Source: Costus lasius
Taxonomy: Eukaryota; Streptophyta; Magnoliopsida; Zingiberales; Costaceae
Direction of reading: 5' to 3'
Assembly: GCA_027563935.2 (NCBI GenBank)
Contig: CM050453.2
Span: 64,650,018 to 64,714,017 of the forward strand
Length of the DNA: 64,000 nucleotides
Part shown: piece by piece, positions 11,697 through 24,161 of the stretch
Layout: the number at the start of each line of letters is the position of its first letter
How positions within the stretch are numbered: the stretch's first letter is position 1
Made by a program: the position numbers and the translations under genes
Notes under the pieces: generated by a model
Databases searched by the model: none
What the model was told of the DNA's origin: nothing
Seen by the model: the letters and a program-made list of their open reading frames with translations, nothing else

Positions 11697-13402
11697 TGTT
11701 GGGTCCCTTTCAAGAGGGAGCGAAACCCTAATAGGTCCCCTTCAAGGGGGAGCGAAAACCCTAAATGGTGGCGCATAAATCTTTGCAAGCGGAAGCAAGG
11801 GTTTTCATAGATCTTTCGCAAGAACATATGATCAACTTGATGAAGTTTAGATCCATACCATAGCCATGAAGAAGATGGCGACTTGGAAGCGAGAGAACAA
11901 GAGAGGTCTCCTCCAAATTGTCGCACACAAAAGGATTGATGACTTGCTCCTTGGATGCTCCTTGTGCTAGCAAGGATCTCCAAGATGTCCTTGATCGAAT
12001 GAAGGAAAAAGATGGTGTCTTGCTTGGCCGAACTTCTCGTCGTCAACACCTTCAACCCCTTGCGTCTCGTCGAGAGAGAGGAGCCGAATGTTGAATGAGG
12101 CGTTAAACCACACATTGAACGTGGAGACGTTTTCATTTTTGGACTTTCCAAAAATAGCAACCGAAACCGTTGAAGCGTTTTGCGTTCACATCAAGTGAAC
12201 CAAACGATCATCCCACTCCATGTGGACCATGCGCTCACACTTGAGCCGGTTCACATGTCAATGGTTCATTGGTCAAACCAAATCAGCCCAAGCAATAGTT
12301 TAGACATTATCAAACCCAATGGTTCAATGATCTAACCGTCCATCCCTCGATGCTCTTGATCTCACCGATCTAGCATCAATACTCTCGATCGAAGCTTACC
12401 GATCTCAAGCCCTAATCAATCAAACATGATCAGACTAGATCTCACTTACAATCAGAGTTTAAACTCCTTTAAACTGAACCAAAACAAATCAGTCCACACG
12501 ATCTGACTTAAGTAAGTCATATCATCAAATTGTGCGACCCTGAGGGTTTCCTTTAAATGTCGGTAACGATGACTTGCGTCATCACGATCAGTGAGGGGTA
12601 TCTAGCAACACATCACTGTCTCCCGATATAAAGAAAAGAGTCTTCCAAGACTACACCCAAACCACAGCACAAGCGTGAATCAAACTCACAAGTCATACAT
12701 GTTTCCTTTGCCACTGGATGTCCTTATTGGACAAGCGTGTCAAGCCTGTATCTCCAATATGATGAGCATGATTAGATCAGATGAACATAGTCAACTGGGT
12801 ATGGCCATACACTTTCTCAATCATCTCATAGGGGGGCCCCATTAGAACATCACACTCCTTAAACAAGGAGACGGCAATCATTTATCTATCACTAGTGCCC
12901 TAACCTGACTCAAGCTCACCATCCAAGATAGTCTATAATCATTTTATTTCAAATGATATTGAACTACCTCAAAACAATGACAATCATCATTTAGAAACAC
13001 AAGTGATCTCAAGTCAAAGGACATGTGCCACTTGCAGCATTCAAGGATTATTCACATTGTGACAAACAATTGAATATCCTAGTAGGGTCTGTCCAGTACA
13101 TCCAATGTACCCATGAGTCTACATCTTATTCCATGCTCGAAGCATCCTATAAGATTAGAACACATATTAGTCTTAACCATATCAAGGTTGTCTCATGTTC
13201 ACCAAGATATCTCGACTAAGGACATATAGCATGTCAGCCTAGCTGAACAGCTTTGAGACATTATTCAGAAGTACACTTATTACAGCAGACAAGGTAACAA
13301 ACTGAATAACAACCATTGCCTTTATAAACATAAAAGTTTATATACATGATACTCATGGAATCCCAAGGCCTCAAACATTAGCCTTAAGGGCATACCCCAA
13401 CA
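11697..13402 (-). mobile_element. Element B, 5' LTR (complete, 1706 bp)
   Basis: It is bounded by TGTTGGGTCCC on the left and CCCCAACA on the right, so it has the TG...CA ends and a 7-base inverted terminal repeat TGTTGGG. The U5 end (TGTTGGG type) differs from the TGAAGGTTCCC type of elements D and F. A TATA-like ATATAAA at 12626-12632 (minus-strand TTTATAT) sits where the other LTR copies have it and is the likely core promoter. Confidence 0.93.
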
Positions 13403-16400
13403 GTTTGAGATGCGAGAACAAGCTTCACCTTGGACGAAAACCTTCCCTTCTTCTCGTCAATCCACCACTTGCGAGAGTGCACGCAAAACCACAAGAGAAG
13501 AGGGGAACGCATATGCGTTTTGGCGTTGAGAGGAATCGGCCTTGATGACTTTCCATAAATGGAACATCATTAAGCCATGCGCTCATGCCAACCCAAAAAC
13601 GCTTACTAGCATTGAACCAAGCGTTCACCTTTGTGAACCGGTTCAAGCCAAAATGTCCCAATCGAATTTGGTTCATAAACCAAATCAAAATAGCTCAAGC
13701 CATTTGGTCTAGACCATAGTAAACCCTAAGGTTTCAGATCTAACCATTCATCTCTTTGATGCTTTTGATTTCACCGATCTAGCATCAAATCTCTCGATCG
13801 AAGCTTACCGATCTCAAGCCCTAATCAATCAAACATGATCAGACCAGATCTCACTTACAATCAGAGTTTAAACTCCTTTAAACTGAACCTAAACAATTCA
13901 GTCCACACGATCTGACTTAAGCAAGCCATATCATCGAATTGTGCGACCCTAAGGGTTTCCTCTAAATGTCGGTAACGATAACTTACATTATCACGATCAG
14001 TGAGGGGTATCTAGCAACACATCACTGTCTCCCGATATAAAGGAAAGAGTCTTCCAAGACTACACCCAAACCACAGCACAAGTGTGAATCCACATCACTA
14101 GGCATACATGTTTCCTTTGCCACTGGATGTTCTTATTGGACAAGCGTGTCAAGCCTGTAGCTCCAATATGATGAGCATGATTAGACCAGATGACTGAAGG
14201 TTCCCACATAGGGGGCGAAACCCTAAAGTGGCGCAAACAAAAATGGGCAGCGGATTCAAGGGTTTCATAGGATCGATGAGCATGCATTATATGATCAACT
14301 TTTGAAGCATGAATAGAGAAGATGCGATTCATACCATGGCCATTTCTAGATGGTGCCTTGGAAGCAAGAGAACAACGAAGGTCTCCTCCAAATCGTCACA
14401 CACAAGATGAGCGACGGCTTGCTTCTTGTCGTCCCTTGTGCTAGCAAGGATCGTCCAAGGTGTCTTTGATCGAAAGGAAAGGGAGAGAGCAACTCCTTGC
14501 TTGGCAAAAACTTTCCTCTTGTCGTCTCAACTTCTCTACACGAGATGTCTCTACTCGTCCAAAGTAAGAGAGGGCGACAAAGGCGTGAAGAGGCGACGTG
14601 AGAGAGAGGTGGTCACGTTGTGACATGCTTTCTAAAAATAGAAAGCCAACAATTCATGCGACCATGAATTTTTCCCTCAACGCAAATTCCTCTTCAATTG
14701 AACCATGCGCTCATGTAATGAGCTGGTTCATTTCGGTTTGGCCCAAGACCAAATAAACCAAGCAATATGGTCTAGATCTCAATTAAACCCAAAGGCTCTT
14801 GATCTGACCGTCAATCTCTTGATGCTCCTGATCTGACCGATCCAGCATCCATTCTCTCAATCGAAGCTTACCGATCTTAAGCCCTAATCAATCAGACATG
14901 ATTAGACTAGATCTCACTTACAATCAGAGATTAAATCCCTTTAAACTGAACCTGAACAATTCAGTCCACACGATCTGACTTAAGTAAGCCATTTCATCAA
15001 ATTGTGCGACCCTGAGGGTTTCCTTTAAATGTCGGTAACGATAACTCACGTCATCACGATCAGTGAGGGGTATCTAGCAACACATCACTGTCTCCCGATA
15101 TAAAGGAAAGAGTCTTCCAAGACTACACCCAAAAACAGCACAAGTGTGAATCAACTTCACTAAGCATACATATTTCCTTTGCCACTTGATGTTATTATTG
15201 GACAAGCGTGTCAAGCTTGTAGCTCCAATATGATGAGCATGATTAGATCAGATGAACACAGTCATCTGGGTATGGCCATACACTTTCTCATCATCTCATC
15301 CAGGGGGCCCCTTTAGAACATCACACTCCTTAAACAAGGAGACGGCAATCCTATGTCTATCACTAGTGCCCTAACCTGACTCAAGCTCACCATCCAAGAT
15401 AGTCTATAATCATTATATTTCAAATGATATTGAACTATCTCAAAACAATGACAATCATCATTTAGAAACACAAGTGATCTCAAGTCAGAGGAAATGTGCC
15501 ACTTGATACAATCAAGGAATATTCACATTGTGACAAGCAATTGAATATCCTAGTAGGGTCTGTCCAGTACATCCAATGTACCCATGAGTCTACATCTTAT
15601 TCCATGCTCGAAGCATCCTATAAGATTAGAACACATACTAGTCTTAACCATATCAAGGCTGTCTCATGTTCACCAAGATACATCGACTAAGGACATATAG
15701 CATGTCAGCCTAGCTGAACAGCATTGAGACATTATTCAGAAGTATATCTATTGCAGCAGATAATATAACAAACTGAATAATAACCATGCCTTTATAAACA
15801 TAAGAGTTTATTACATGATACTGATACAATCCTTAGGCCTCAAACATTAGCCTTAAGGGCATACCCCAACAATGACATCGTCACCTGGGTATGGCCATAC
15901 ACTTTCTCAATCATCTCATTTAAGGGGGCCCCTTTAGAACATCACACTCCAATTAAGGAGACGGCAATCCTATATCTATCACTAGTGTCCTAACCTGACT
16001 CATGATCATTATCCAAGATAGTCTATAACCATTATGTTTCAAATGATATTGAACTACCTCAAAACAATGACAATCATCATTTAGAAACACAAGTGATCTC
16101 AAGTCAGAGGACATGTGCCACTTGTTGCATACAAGGATTATTCACATTGTGACAAGCAATTGAATATCCTAGTAGGGTCTGTCCAGTACATCCAATGTAC
16201 CCATGAGTCTACATCTTATTCCATGCTCGAAGCATCCTATAAGATTAGAACACATATTAGTCTCAATCATATCAAGGCTATCTCATGTTTACCAAGATAT
16301 CTCGACTAAGGACAATACAGCATGTCAGCCTAGCTGAACAGCATTGAGACATTATTCAGAAGTACACTTATTGCAGCAGACAATGTAACAAACTGAATAA

Positions 16401-16493
16401 CAACCATTGCCTTTATAAACATAAAAGTTTATATACATGATACTGATACAATCCCAAGGCCTCAAACATTAGCCTTAAGGGCATACCCCAACA
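13403..16493 (-). mobile_element. Element A, 5' LTR (C), 5' truncated and interrupted by solo LTR D
   Basis: The LTR runs 13403-14194, is interrupted by D, and resumes at 15877-16493, ending CCCCAACA. Its last 913 bases match the 3' LTR of A at 1-913 in length and almost in sequence. Compared with D it lacks about 270 bases at the internal-side end, where the block 1989-13402 is joined. The right flank AGTAC should be one half of A's target-site duplication; the other half lies outside the window. Confidence 0.85.
14195..15871 (-). mobile_element. Solo LTR D (Copia, TGAAGG subtype) with TSD ATGAC
   Basis: A single 1677-bp LTR begins TGAAGGTTCCC and ends CCCCAACA. It is flanked by the 5-bp duplication ATGAC at 14190-14194 and 15872-15876. 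The uninterrupted target site is visible in the twin LTR of element A (around 290-295), which proves the insertion. No internal sequence is present, so it is most simply the product of LTR-LTR recombination. It shares its U5 type with element F but is more diverged from it than F's two LTRs are from each other. Confidence 0.95.
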
Positions 16494-17200
16494 AGTACCT
16501 ATGCATTACAGTCTCTTTGCTAAGCTAATGTCCTGATTCGATAAATGTGTCATACTTATTTAATCTAACTAAATTAGGCTTTCACTTGGGTATGACTACA
16601 CACTTTCAGTCATGCATCCATGTGTGGGGCGCCCAAGGACATCAAGCTTCTAATTAAGGAAGGGGCAAATCCTCTCTTGGCAAGTTTATATCTCTCATAT
16701 AGCTTATAATACATCCAATGACAACCGTTATGACCTCCCTGCTACGGCAAGATATTAGATTGTATTAAAGCATACCCTTTACCATATAAAGATATGAACA
16801 CCCTCAAGTCAAAGTTTAAATGCACCTTTGTCACCGTAAGATTTAACTTGAGATATCAAGTCAATTTATCACGGCGGGTCGGTCTAGTATATCTACCTTG
16901 ATATACTCATATGACTGCATTTAGCATCTCGTGCTAACCAGCACATAAACTACTCTCACCTACATCATAACTATCTCTTATCCACTATGATACTCGACTA
17001 GGGACATAACAACGAGACTAGATAAAATTTATCTCATAGGGACATTGTTATGCAAATGTACACTTAAACGCAGATGTACCAAAAATGTATAACAACGACA
17101 ATGCTAATATGTGACATATATCATATCCATATGTAGCACATATATCGGACCAACAACTAGTCCTAGGGTATATATACCAATAATCACACTATTTAAATGA
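16494..17200 (-). mobile_element. Decayed LTR fragment I, related to LTR H
   Basis: On the minus strand this follows, with many differences, the order of words in LTR H (20005-21560): a CCTAGGAC start region, the stretch around ATATCAAGG..ACCGACCCGCC, then CTCAAGTTAAATCT and GCCGTAGCAGG. It is cut at its left by the insertion of element A. No polypurine tract or primer site was found beside it, so solo LTR and element remnant cannot be told apart. Confidence 0.6.
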
Positions 17201-18366
17201 AAAAAGGTAGTGTTACCTCGATGCACCCAATGCGTTTTTTTACTAGAGTGAAGACACAAGTGGTTGCTAGAGAAGTTACATGGACATCACAGTTTGGTAT
17301 CGCAACCTAGCATGACTACAAGAACTCTCAACCTCACTCAGAGCCACCAAGACTTTGTAGACTCCCACACTCTTTGAAGGCTACAACTACAAGTGCTGAA
17401 AATTAAACTAGGAACTCTCTCCCTTTTATAAACAAAGGGAGGGAAGCTCACACTACATTCATGACAAGGTAGTTAGAATATGCTAACTACCCAACAACTA
17501 AAGCTGAAAGCAAAGTCCAAGATATTTTACTACCCTGAGAAGAAATCCTAATAACTAAAAGTAAAATGTTGAAGTTGTTTGCACATGGACCATTACTAGG
17601 CTGTCACACCATCTCTGAGCAAGTCGCAATGAAGTAATAGAACTTGCTGATGGTGGGCTAGTTCATTATGATGCTGGCTGGTTTCTTCTAGATGACAAGA
17701 CATCAAGCACATGGGTCGGAGGACCTCTAAAAGTGGACTAATGACCCCCATATAGTAGTCTGGAGGCTGACTAGACCATTGAGATTATCGAATCATCACT
17801 GAAATTGGCTTTGTTGGTTTATTTGGTTCATCACGGCCTAACAGTGATCCAGGTCATGGTTGTGATGGGCTCGACATGGCTGCTTCTACACATCCGAGGG
17901 CATCACGACCTGGCCATGATCCTGGTCACAGTTGTGATGTCGTTCATGTTAGGGTGACTCATCTTTGCACAACTTGACCAAAAGCTTCACAGGCTGGTCA
18001 TGATCTAGGTCATGGCCATAATCTCCTTCCTTGGGCATCATAGCCTAGCTGTGATCTTGATCATGACCATGATGTTGTTCACGTTGTAGCGACTCATCGT
18101 CCCCTATCTAATCTGAGAGCTCACGGGCTAGCCATAATCTAGGTCACGACCATAATCTCCTTCCTAGGTGATCACGGCTTGACTGTGATCTTAGTCATGG
18201 CCGTGATGGGCAATGACCCGCAACTGTCTTTTCTTGCTCTATCACATGGGACAAGCTTTTTTTGATCATTCAGAAAAGAGAGGGCTTGGTGATCACTATA
18301 AATAGTGAATTCATTATCGAGAAGATAATATTTGCAATGCCTTAGGGTTTATACGATAGCGTAAAA
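17200..18366 (-). mobile_element. Probable decayed Gypsy LTR, including a tandem repeat
   Basis: No gene is visible here. The block lies downstream of a minus-strand Gypsy pol remnant, where that element's 3' LTR should be. Stretches around 17390-17500 resemble the block at 32820-32960: both have CCCTTT-TAA followed by GGGAGGG-AA and CTCACAC, then a TAACTACC or TAACCACT word. The two could be LTR copies of one family. The assignment rests on word order seen by eye. Confidence 0.4.
17825..18220. repeat. Imperfect ~135-bp tandem repeat, about three units, rich in GTGATC-GGTCA dyads
   Basis: Words such as GGGCATCA-GGCCT-CTGTGATC and GTCATGGCCATAATCTCC recur at a spacing of about 134-136 bases. 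Within each unit short self-complementary words (ATCACGGCC and GGCCGTGAT variants) alternate. Similar words recur at 33775-33835. Confidence 0.65.
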
Positions 18367-19998
18367 CTATGTGTCATAAGTACAATAACATTTTTTGGCT
18401 TCATTGAGTTTTTCGATAAAATAGGCAATAGGGTGTCTTTCCTGACTTAAGGTTTTGTCTATACCAACATCTGAGGTATCGCAAGCAAATTTGAACACTT
18501 TGAAAAAATTAGGTAGTTGGAGGACATGGGCTAATGACTTGCATTCTTTAAGGTTTTGGAAAGCTTGGCTAACTTCAAGGCTCCAAACAAATTGGCCCTT
18601 TTGGATGCTACTAGTTATAGAAGCGATATGTGTACTAAAACCCTTAATGAATTTGTGATAGAAGATTGCGAGACTATGAAAACTCTTAACCTCGATAAGT
18701 GTTTGAGGTTCAGGCCATTCTTTCTTGGCTCTAACCTTCTCAAGGTCAGCCATTAACCCTTGAGATAAGATGATGAATCCTAAGAAGGTGAGTTGAGGTT
18801 CTAGAAAGGAATATTTTTTTAAGTTAAGGTAGAGACATTTTCGACATAGGACCTCAAAAGTTAACCTCAAGTGGGTGAGACGCTTGGCTTGATCATGAAT
18901 CTAGAATAGGCTATCGTAAAAGTAGACAACTAAAAATTTGCTTATGAAAGCTTTTAAGAATTGGCTCATGACTTGCATAAAAGTAGCAGGGGTGTTCATG
19001 AGACCACATGGCATAACAAGCCATTCATATAACCCATCATTTTTGGAATGTTGTTTTCCATTCATCTCCTTCGCGAATATGGACTTAGTGATAGCCGCTT
19101 CACAAATCTAACTTAGCGAACCAAGAAGATCTTGAGATTAAGTCTATAAAATCATCTAGGCAAGGGATGGGAAACTGTTATTTGATTGTGATTCAGTTGA
19201 TTGCTCTACAATCAATACACATACACCAAGTCTCATCTTTCTTAGGGGTGAGTAATGCAAGAACAACACATGGACTAAGACTCGTGTATGTACCCCTTTT
19301 CCAATAGGTCATTGACTTGTCTTTTGAGCTTGTTGTGTTTGGTGGGGTTTAGCCAATCGTCAGGGAGATTGGGAAGAGTTGACCCTGGGATCAAATCTAT
19401 GGCATGTTGGATACTCCACATGGGTTGGAGTCCCTTAGGCAAGTCTTGAGGTGCAATTTCACTAAACTCTTAGAGGAGTTTATGAATTTCAGGGGGAAGT
19501 CTAGACTCATCTACTAGTGACTCAGGTGTCACTTCTCAAAGAATAAGTGTATACATGACCTTGGTTTCATTGGCTTCCTGGACAAGGACTTGGTGCACAA
19601 TAAAGTGACAGGTTTAGGCTTAGATGTAGGTTCTATAAGTCCTTTGGATGTAGATGCTTGAAGCTCCATGAGTGGAGTAGGGTTAAGCATAATTTTCTTA
19701 TCATTATGCTTGAAAACATAAGTATTAAACCTATCATAGTATACAAAGTCATTGTCGTAAAGCCAGGGTCTACTAATAAGACATGAGAGACATCCATAAC
19801 AACGACATCACATTAGACCTTACCTGATATTCACCAAAACTAATGGGCACTACATAGGTGTTTATGCCCTAGGACCTATGAATGGTCCGATATGTGTATT
19901 ACATTCATATGTGATATATCACATATGAATGTAATACATTCATAACAACGACATCACATTAGACCTTACCTGATATTCACCAAAACTAATGGGCACTA
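18367..19998 (-). pseudogene. Ty3/Gypsy pol remnant (protease, RT, start of RNase H)
   Basis: Read on the minus strand, this holds the end of an aspartic protease domain (GRPWLYD-like block near 19760) and then a stop- and frameshift-ridden RT. The RT includes a RAINQITIKYRFPIPRLDD block near 19150-19220 and the start of the thumb and RNase H in the longest open part (18367-18870), with LKKYSFLEPQLTFLGF and a CDTSDVGIDKTLSQE block. These are Ty3/Gypsy hallmarks and differ from the Copia elements. It ends prematurely after the YDT motif of RNase H. Protease sequence continues beyond the solo LTR H at 21566. Confidence 0.85.
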
Positions 19999-20086
19999 CA
20001 TAGGTGTTTATGCCCTAGGACCTATGAATGGTTCGATATGTGTATTACATTCATATGTGATATATCACATATCCTGACATTATTGT
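19795..20086 (+). repeat. 146-bp tandem duplication across a Gypsy/LTR junction
   Basis: Unit 1 starts at 19795 and unit 2 at 19941. Each holds about 60 bases of Gypsy protease sequence followed by the first 80 bases of LTR H. The copies differ by one base in the compared part (GGTCCG versus GGTTCG). The duplication must postdate the LTR insertion. Confidence 0.88.
19896..19937. repeat. Perfect 42-bp palindrome
   Basis: Bases 19896-19937 are fully self-complementary, centred on GATATATC between 19916 and 19917, with no spacer. It is made by the meeting of the two duplication units, and the second unit (ending near 20073) keeps only the central part. Confidence 0.9.
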
Positions 20087-21560
20087 TATTGTGCATTTGG
20101 TACATTTATGTCATATGTATATTTGCATAAATAATATCCCTGGAGATAGATTTTATCTAGTCTCAAAGATTGTCCCCGATCGAATACCATAGTGGATATA
20201 GAATAGCTATGGTGCATGTGAGACTGGTATATGCACTAGTTGAGCACTCATTGCTAATGTGAGCATATGGGTATATCAAGGTATACATACTAAACCGACC
20301 CGCCATGAGGATTTGACTTGGTGTCTCAAGTTAAATCTCACAGTGACAGAGGTACACATGTCCTTGATTTGAGGTTATTGGCATCTCTATATGGTGAGTG
20401 GTGCACTTTGATATAACCTAATGCTTCGCCGTAGCAGGAGAATCATAACGATTGTCATTGCGTGCATCATAAGTCATATGAGAGGTTCAATGAACTATGA
20501 TAGGATTTGCCCATTCCTTAAGTCCAAGCTTGAGATTCTTGGGTGCCCCATATATAGATTCTTAGGTAGCAATGATGTACTGTTAGGTGCCACTCATTGT
20601 TTGTGATGACCTGAGGTTATCACTGCCAATGTCTGAGGAACCTATAGGGTCACACACCTAGACACTCGAAATCTCATATTGATCAGGTAGCCTTTGATCA
20701 AGTCATTTGGTTGATTTGGATTAGTTTGGGAGTTTGATGCATCGTAGATGCATCTGATAAGTTGGAGATTATCATACGGAGTCAAGTTACATTTTGACAT
20801 CAGTTGACCCTGGTTGACCTTCGGGTGATCACATTTGGCCTCAATTGACTAGGTTTAGTCAACAGGTCTAGTGACGTAAATTGCCTCGGATTTATTCGGA
20901 GGCTTGTCAACTTGATTTAAACATAATATGGAGGGGTCTACAGCTTAGCTACATAAATGAATATTTATATTCATATAATAGGAATAAATCTAATAGATTT
21001 ATTTGTAGCCCTAGAGTTTCTCTCCCTCTCCAAACCTAGCCACCAACCCTTAGAGAGCCACTGCTCTTTCTTCCTCCTTAGTGGCATGGGTTTCTTTGGG
21101 TGAGACCACCTTTGATTGGTGACAATTCAAGAAGGTGGTAGCAAGGTATTCTTCATAAGCACAAGTGGAAGAGCTTTCCTCTTCTTGCCGCTTATTCTCC
21201 TCTCACCCTTGGTGCATCATTGGTGGTGGTGCAAGTTGAGAAGGAGACTCCCCTCTTGGCACATCCATTGGTGATTAGCACAAGACAAGAGAACCAAAGG
21301 CATGGATCTTCTTCCCAAAGGCTAGCACCAGGCATGGAAGGAAGAGGTCTCGAGGAACCCGTGTGTGCACGAGCGTAGAGGATAGGTACTTACGCGTCTA
21401 CATCATCATCGGTTCACTCTTAAATTTACTAAAAGGTACTACCCTATCACATCCGATGGTTTCTATCATAAGAATGATCCTTGCATATGTGGAAAATTTA
21501 TTTTGGGTCAATGCTTCCTCTCTTGTTTTGTTTTTAAATTTGGTCTCGGGTTTTCCAACA
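20005..21560 (+). mobile_element. Solo LTR H inserted in Gypsy protease, flanked by CACTA
   Basis: The LTR starts TGTTTATGCCC and ends TTTTCCAACA, about 1556 bp, plus orientation. CACTA occurs at 19994-19998 and again at 21561-21565. Joining across it restores a Gypsy protease reading (LVPISFGEYQ block), which supports true insertion. Six bases (CATAGG) stand between the left CACTA and the TG, so the exact left end is uncertain. It belongs to the same wider LTR family as fragments I and the G 3' LTR. Confidence 0.8.
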
Positions 21561-21565
21561 CACTA

Positions 21566-22465
21566 GTGATGCAAGGGGGAAGCATGTGATTTTGGGCTAG
21601 CATGAAATAAATATACTAACATGCAAGATTAGCTAACGTGTTTTCGAAAGTATTTTTTTTTTTTTTTGGTATTTTTAATGATAAAATCTAAATCTAAATT
21701 ATGAAAATAAATTAAAAATAACTATGACTAAACATGCAATTATAATATTAACTAAAGTCTAAACATGCATACACTAACATTAAACTAATCATGCATTGAA
21801 ATTACAACTCTTAAACAGGGATTCTAACATGTTATTATAAACAAAACTAAACATGTGATTACTATTCTAAAGGCTAGGCATGCGATTCTAAGATTATGCA
21901 TCAATATAAATACAAAATTCTAAAGGAAACTCACCTTGCGGTCCTTGAGAATAGAAGGACCGTGAACCCCGATCTTCACCAATCCTACTCTGATGGAAGG
22001 TGATGATTACATGCATTCCAACACATCAAACCCAAACATGCTTAGGTATAAAATTATTAAATGGCCTTTACAATGAAAGATCAAGAGGGGAGGTTAAGCC
22101 TCCAAACTCCTCTTGCTAACAAGATCAAATAAACTACTTAATCTAATATAACTAAAGAGGATGTGTTGCCCCAATTCTTGGATGGAGAAGGCCTTATAAG
22201 TTTTGCCCATGGATGATTCCTTGGAGATATCTCATGTTATGGATTCCCTTTTGATGCAGAGAGCTTCAAGAGACATAGAAAAATTTATTAGTGAAAGATA
22301 AAACAAGTAAACACAAACTAGAGGTAAGGTGAAATGTTCACGGTTAAGATGAGGTTGATGTTTCTCCAAGCTATAGTGGCGGAGATCCTTAGGGTTGAAG
22401 ATGTGCCACTTGAAGTTGTTTAATCCTTGAGATGAAGAGATCCTCTTCCTTTTGCACCACCTACA
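21566..22465 (-). mobile_element. Gypsy remnant continuing upstream of the protease, then AT-rich non-coding DNA
   Basis: The first 60-70 bases continue the Gypsy protease reading interrupted by H. From about 21640 the sequence is AT-rich with a poly-T run and no coding frame, consistent with a decayed gag/leader region. Element F is inserted at its right end, in CTACA. Confidence 0.5.
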
Positions 22466-24141
22466 TGAAGGTTCCCCTAACCAAAGGGGGGGCGAAAACC
22501 CTATGGTGGCGCAAGTAAGATATGCAGCGGATACTAGGGTTTCATAGGATCTCATACATGTAAAATAATCAACTTTATATGCATGAAAATAAATTCATAC
22601 CGATGCCATTTCAAGATGGCGCCTTGGAAGTAAAGATGCAATCGCCTCTTCTCCAAAGTCTCGCACACAAGATGAAGATGCGCTTATCCCTTGGTGCTCC
22701 TTGTGCTAGCAAGGTTCCTTGGAGTCCTTGATCGAGTGAAAGGGATGGAAGAGATGTCCTTCTCTTGGCCGAATCCTCCTCTACCTTCAAGACGTCGCCA
22801 CACACGAAAACGTCGAGAGAGAATATGGGCGAGAGGCGAGAATAGAGAGCACTCTATTCGGTCGTGAACAACATCTCCAAGTGGAGATCGTGGTTACTAA
22901 AAATAGCCACCACACTTCACTCCAACGTTCACGCCAAGTGAACATGTCGCCAACTCCTCTCCCCATGAACCATGCGCTCATTTCATGAGCCGGTTCACAT
23001 TGGTTCGGTTTAAGAACCAATCAAGCCAATGATCTAGTCTAGATCTCAAATAAACCCTAAGGCTCCAGATCTGACCGTTAATCTCTTGATGCTTCTGATC
23101 TGATCGATCTAGCATCCAATCTCTCAATCGAAGCTTACCGATCTCAAGCCCTAATCAATCAAACATGATCAGACCAGATCTCACTCACAATCAGAGATTA
23201 AATCCCTTTAAACTGAACCCAAACAATTCAGTCCACATGATTTGACTTAAGTAAGCCATATCATCAAATTGTGCGACCCTAAGGGTTTCCTTTAAATGTC
23301 GGTAACGATAACTCACGTTATCACGATCAGTGAGGGGTATCTAGCAACACATCACTGTCTCCCGATATAAAGGAAAAAGTCTTCCAAGACTACACCCAAA
23401 ACACAGCACAAGTGTGAATCAATTCACAAGGCATGCATAATTCCTTTGCCACTTGATATTCTTATTGGACAAGCGTGTCAAGCTTGTAGCTCCAATATGA
23501 TGAGCATGATTAGATCAGATGAACACTGTCACCTGGGTATGGCCATACTCTTTTCTCAATCATCTCATCCAGGGGGCCCTTTAGAACATCACACTCCTTA
23601 AACAAGGAGACGGCAATCCTATGTCTATCACTAGTGCCCTAACATGACTCAAGCTCACCATCCAAGATAGCCTATAACCATTGTGTTTCAAATGATATTG
23701 AACTACCTCAAAACAATGACAATCATCATTTAGAAAACACAAGTGATCTCAAGTCAGAGGAAATGTGCCACTTGTCATATTCAAAGATTATTCACATTGC
23801 GACAAACAATTGAACATCCTAGTAGGGTCTGTCCAGTACATCCAATGTACCCATGAGTCTACATCTTATTCCATGCTCGAAGCATCCTATAAGATTAGAA
23901 CACATATTAGTCTTAACCATATCAAGGCTGTCTCATGTTCACCAAGATATATTGACTAAGGACACAACAGCATGTCAGCCCAGCTGAACAGCTTTGAGAC
24001 ATTATTCAGAAGAACATATATTGCAGCAGACAATGTAGCTAACTGAATAACAACCATGCCTATATAAACATAACAGTTTATTACATGATACTGATACATT
24101 CCCAAGGCCTCAAACATTAGGCTTAAGGGCATACCCCAACA
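22466..24141 (-). mobile_element. Element F, 3' LTR
   Basis: It begins TGAAGGTTCCCC and ends CCCCAACA (1676 bp). The left flank CTACA is the target-site duplication. It contains the same TATA-like word as the 5' LTR. Confidence 0.95.
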
Positions 24142-24151
24142 ATCTCCCACT
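24142..24151 (-). other. Polypurine tract of element F
   Basis: The minus strand reads AGTGGGAGAT directly before the 3' LTR start and is conserved in elements A and B. Confidence 0.78.
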
Positions 24152-24161
24152 TGCACTTAAT

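Larger units (their letters stand above)
4340..13402 (-). mobile_element. Element B: nearly complete Ty1/Copia retrotransposon
   Basis: On the minus strand, from right to left, it holds a 5' LTR (11697-13402), a tRNA-Met primer binding site, a 1.7-kb leader, a Gag-Pol frame of 1297 codons with one internal stop, a polypurine tract and a 3' LTR (4340-6031). The 3' LTR lacks its last 13 bases, where it is fused to the palindrome. The right flank is GTTTG and the left flank is rearranged, so no target-site duplication can be paired. It sits inside the 5' LTR of element A. Its protein is very similar to that of F, but its LTR ends and leader are of another subtype. Confidence 0.9.
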
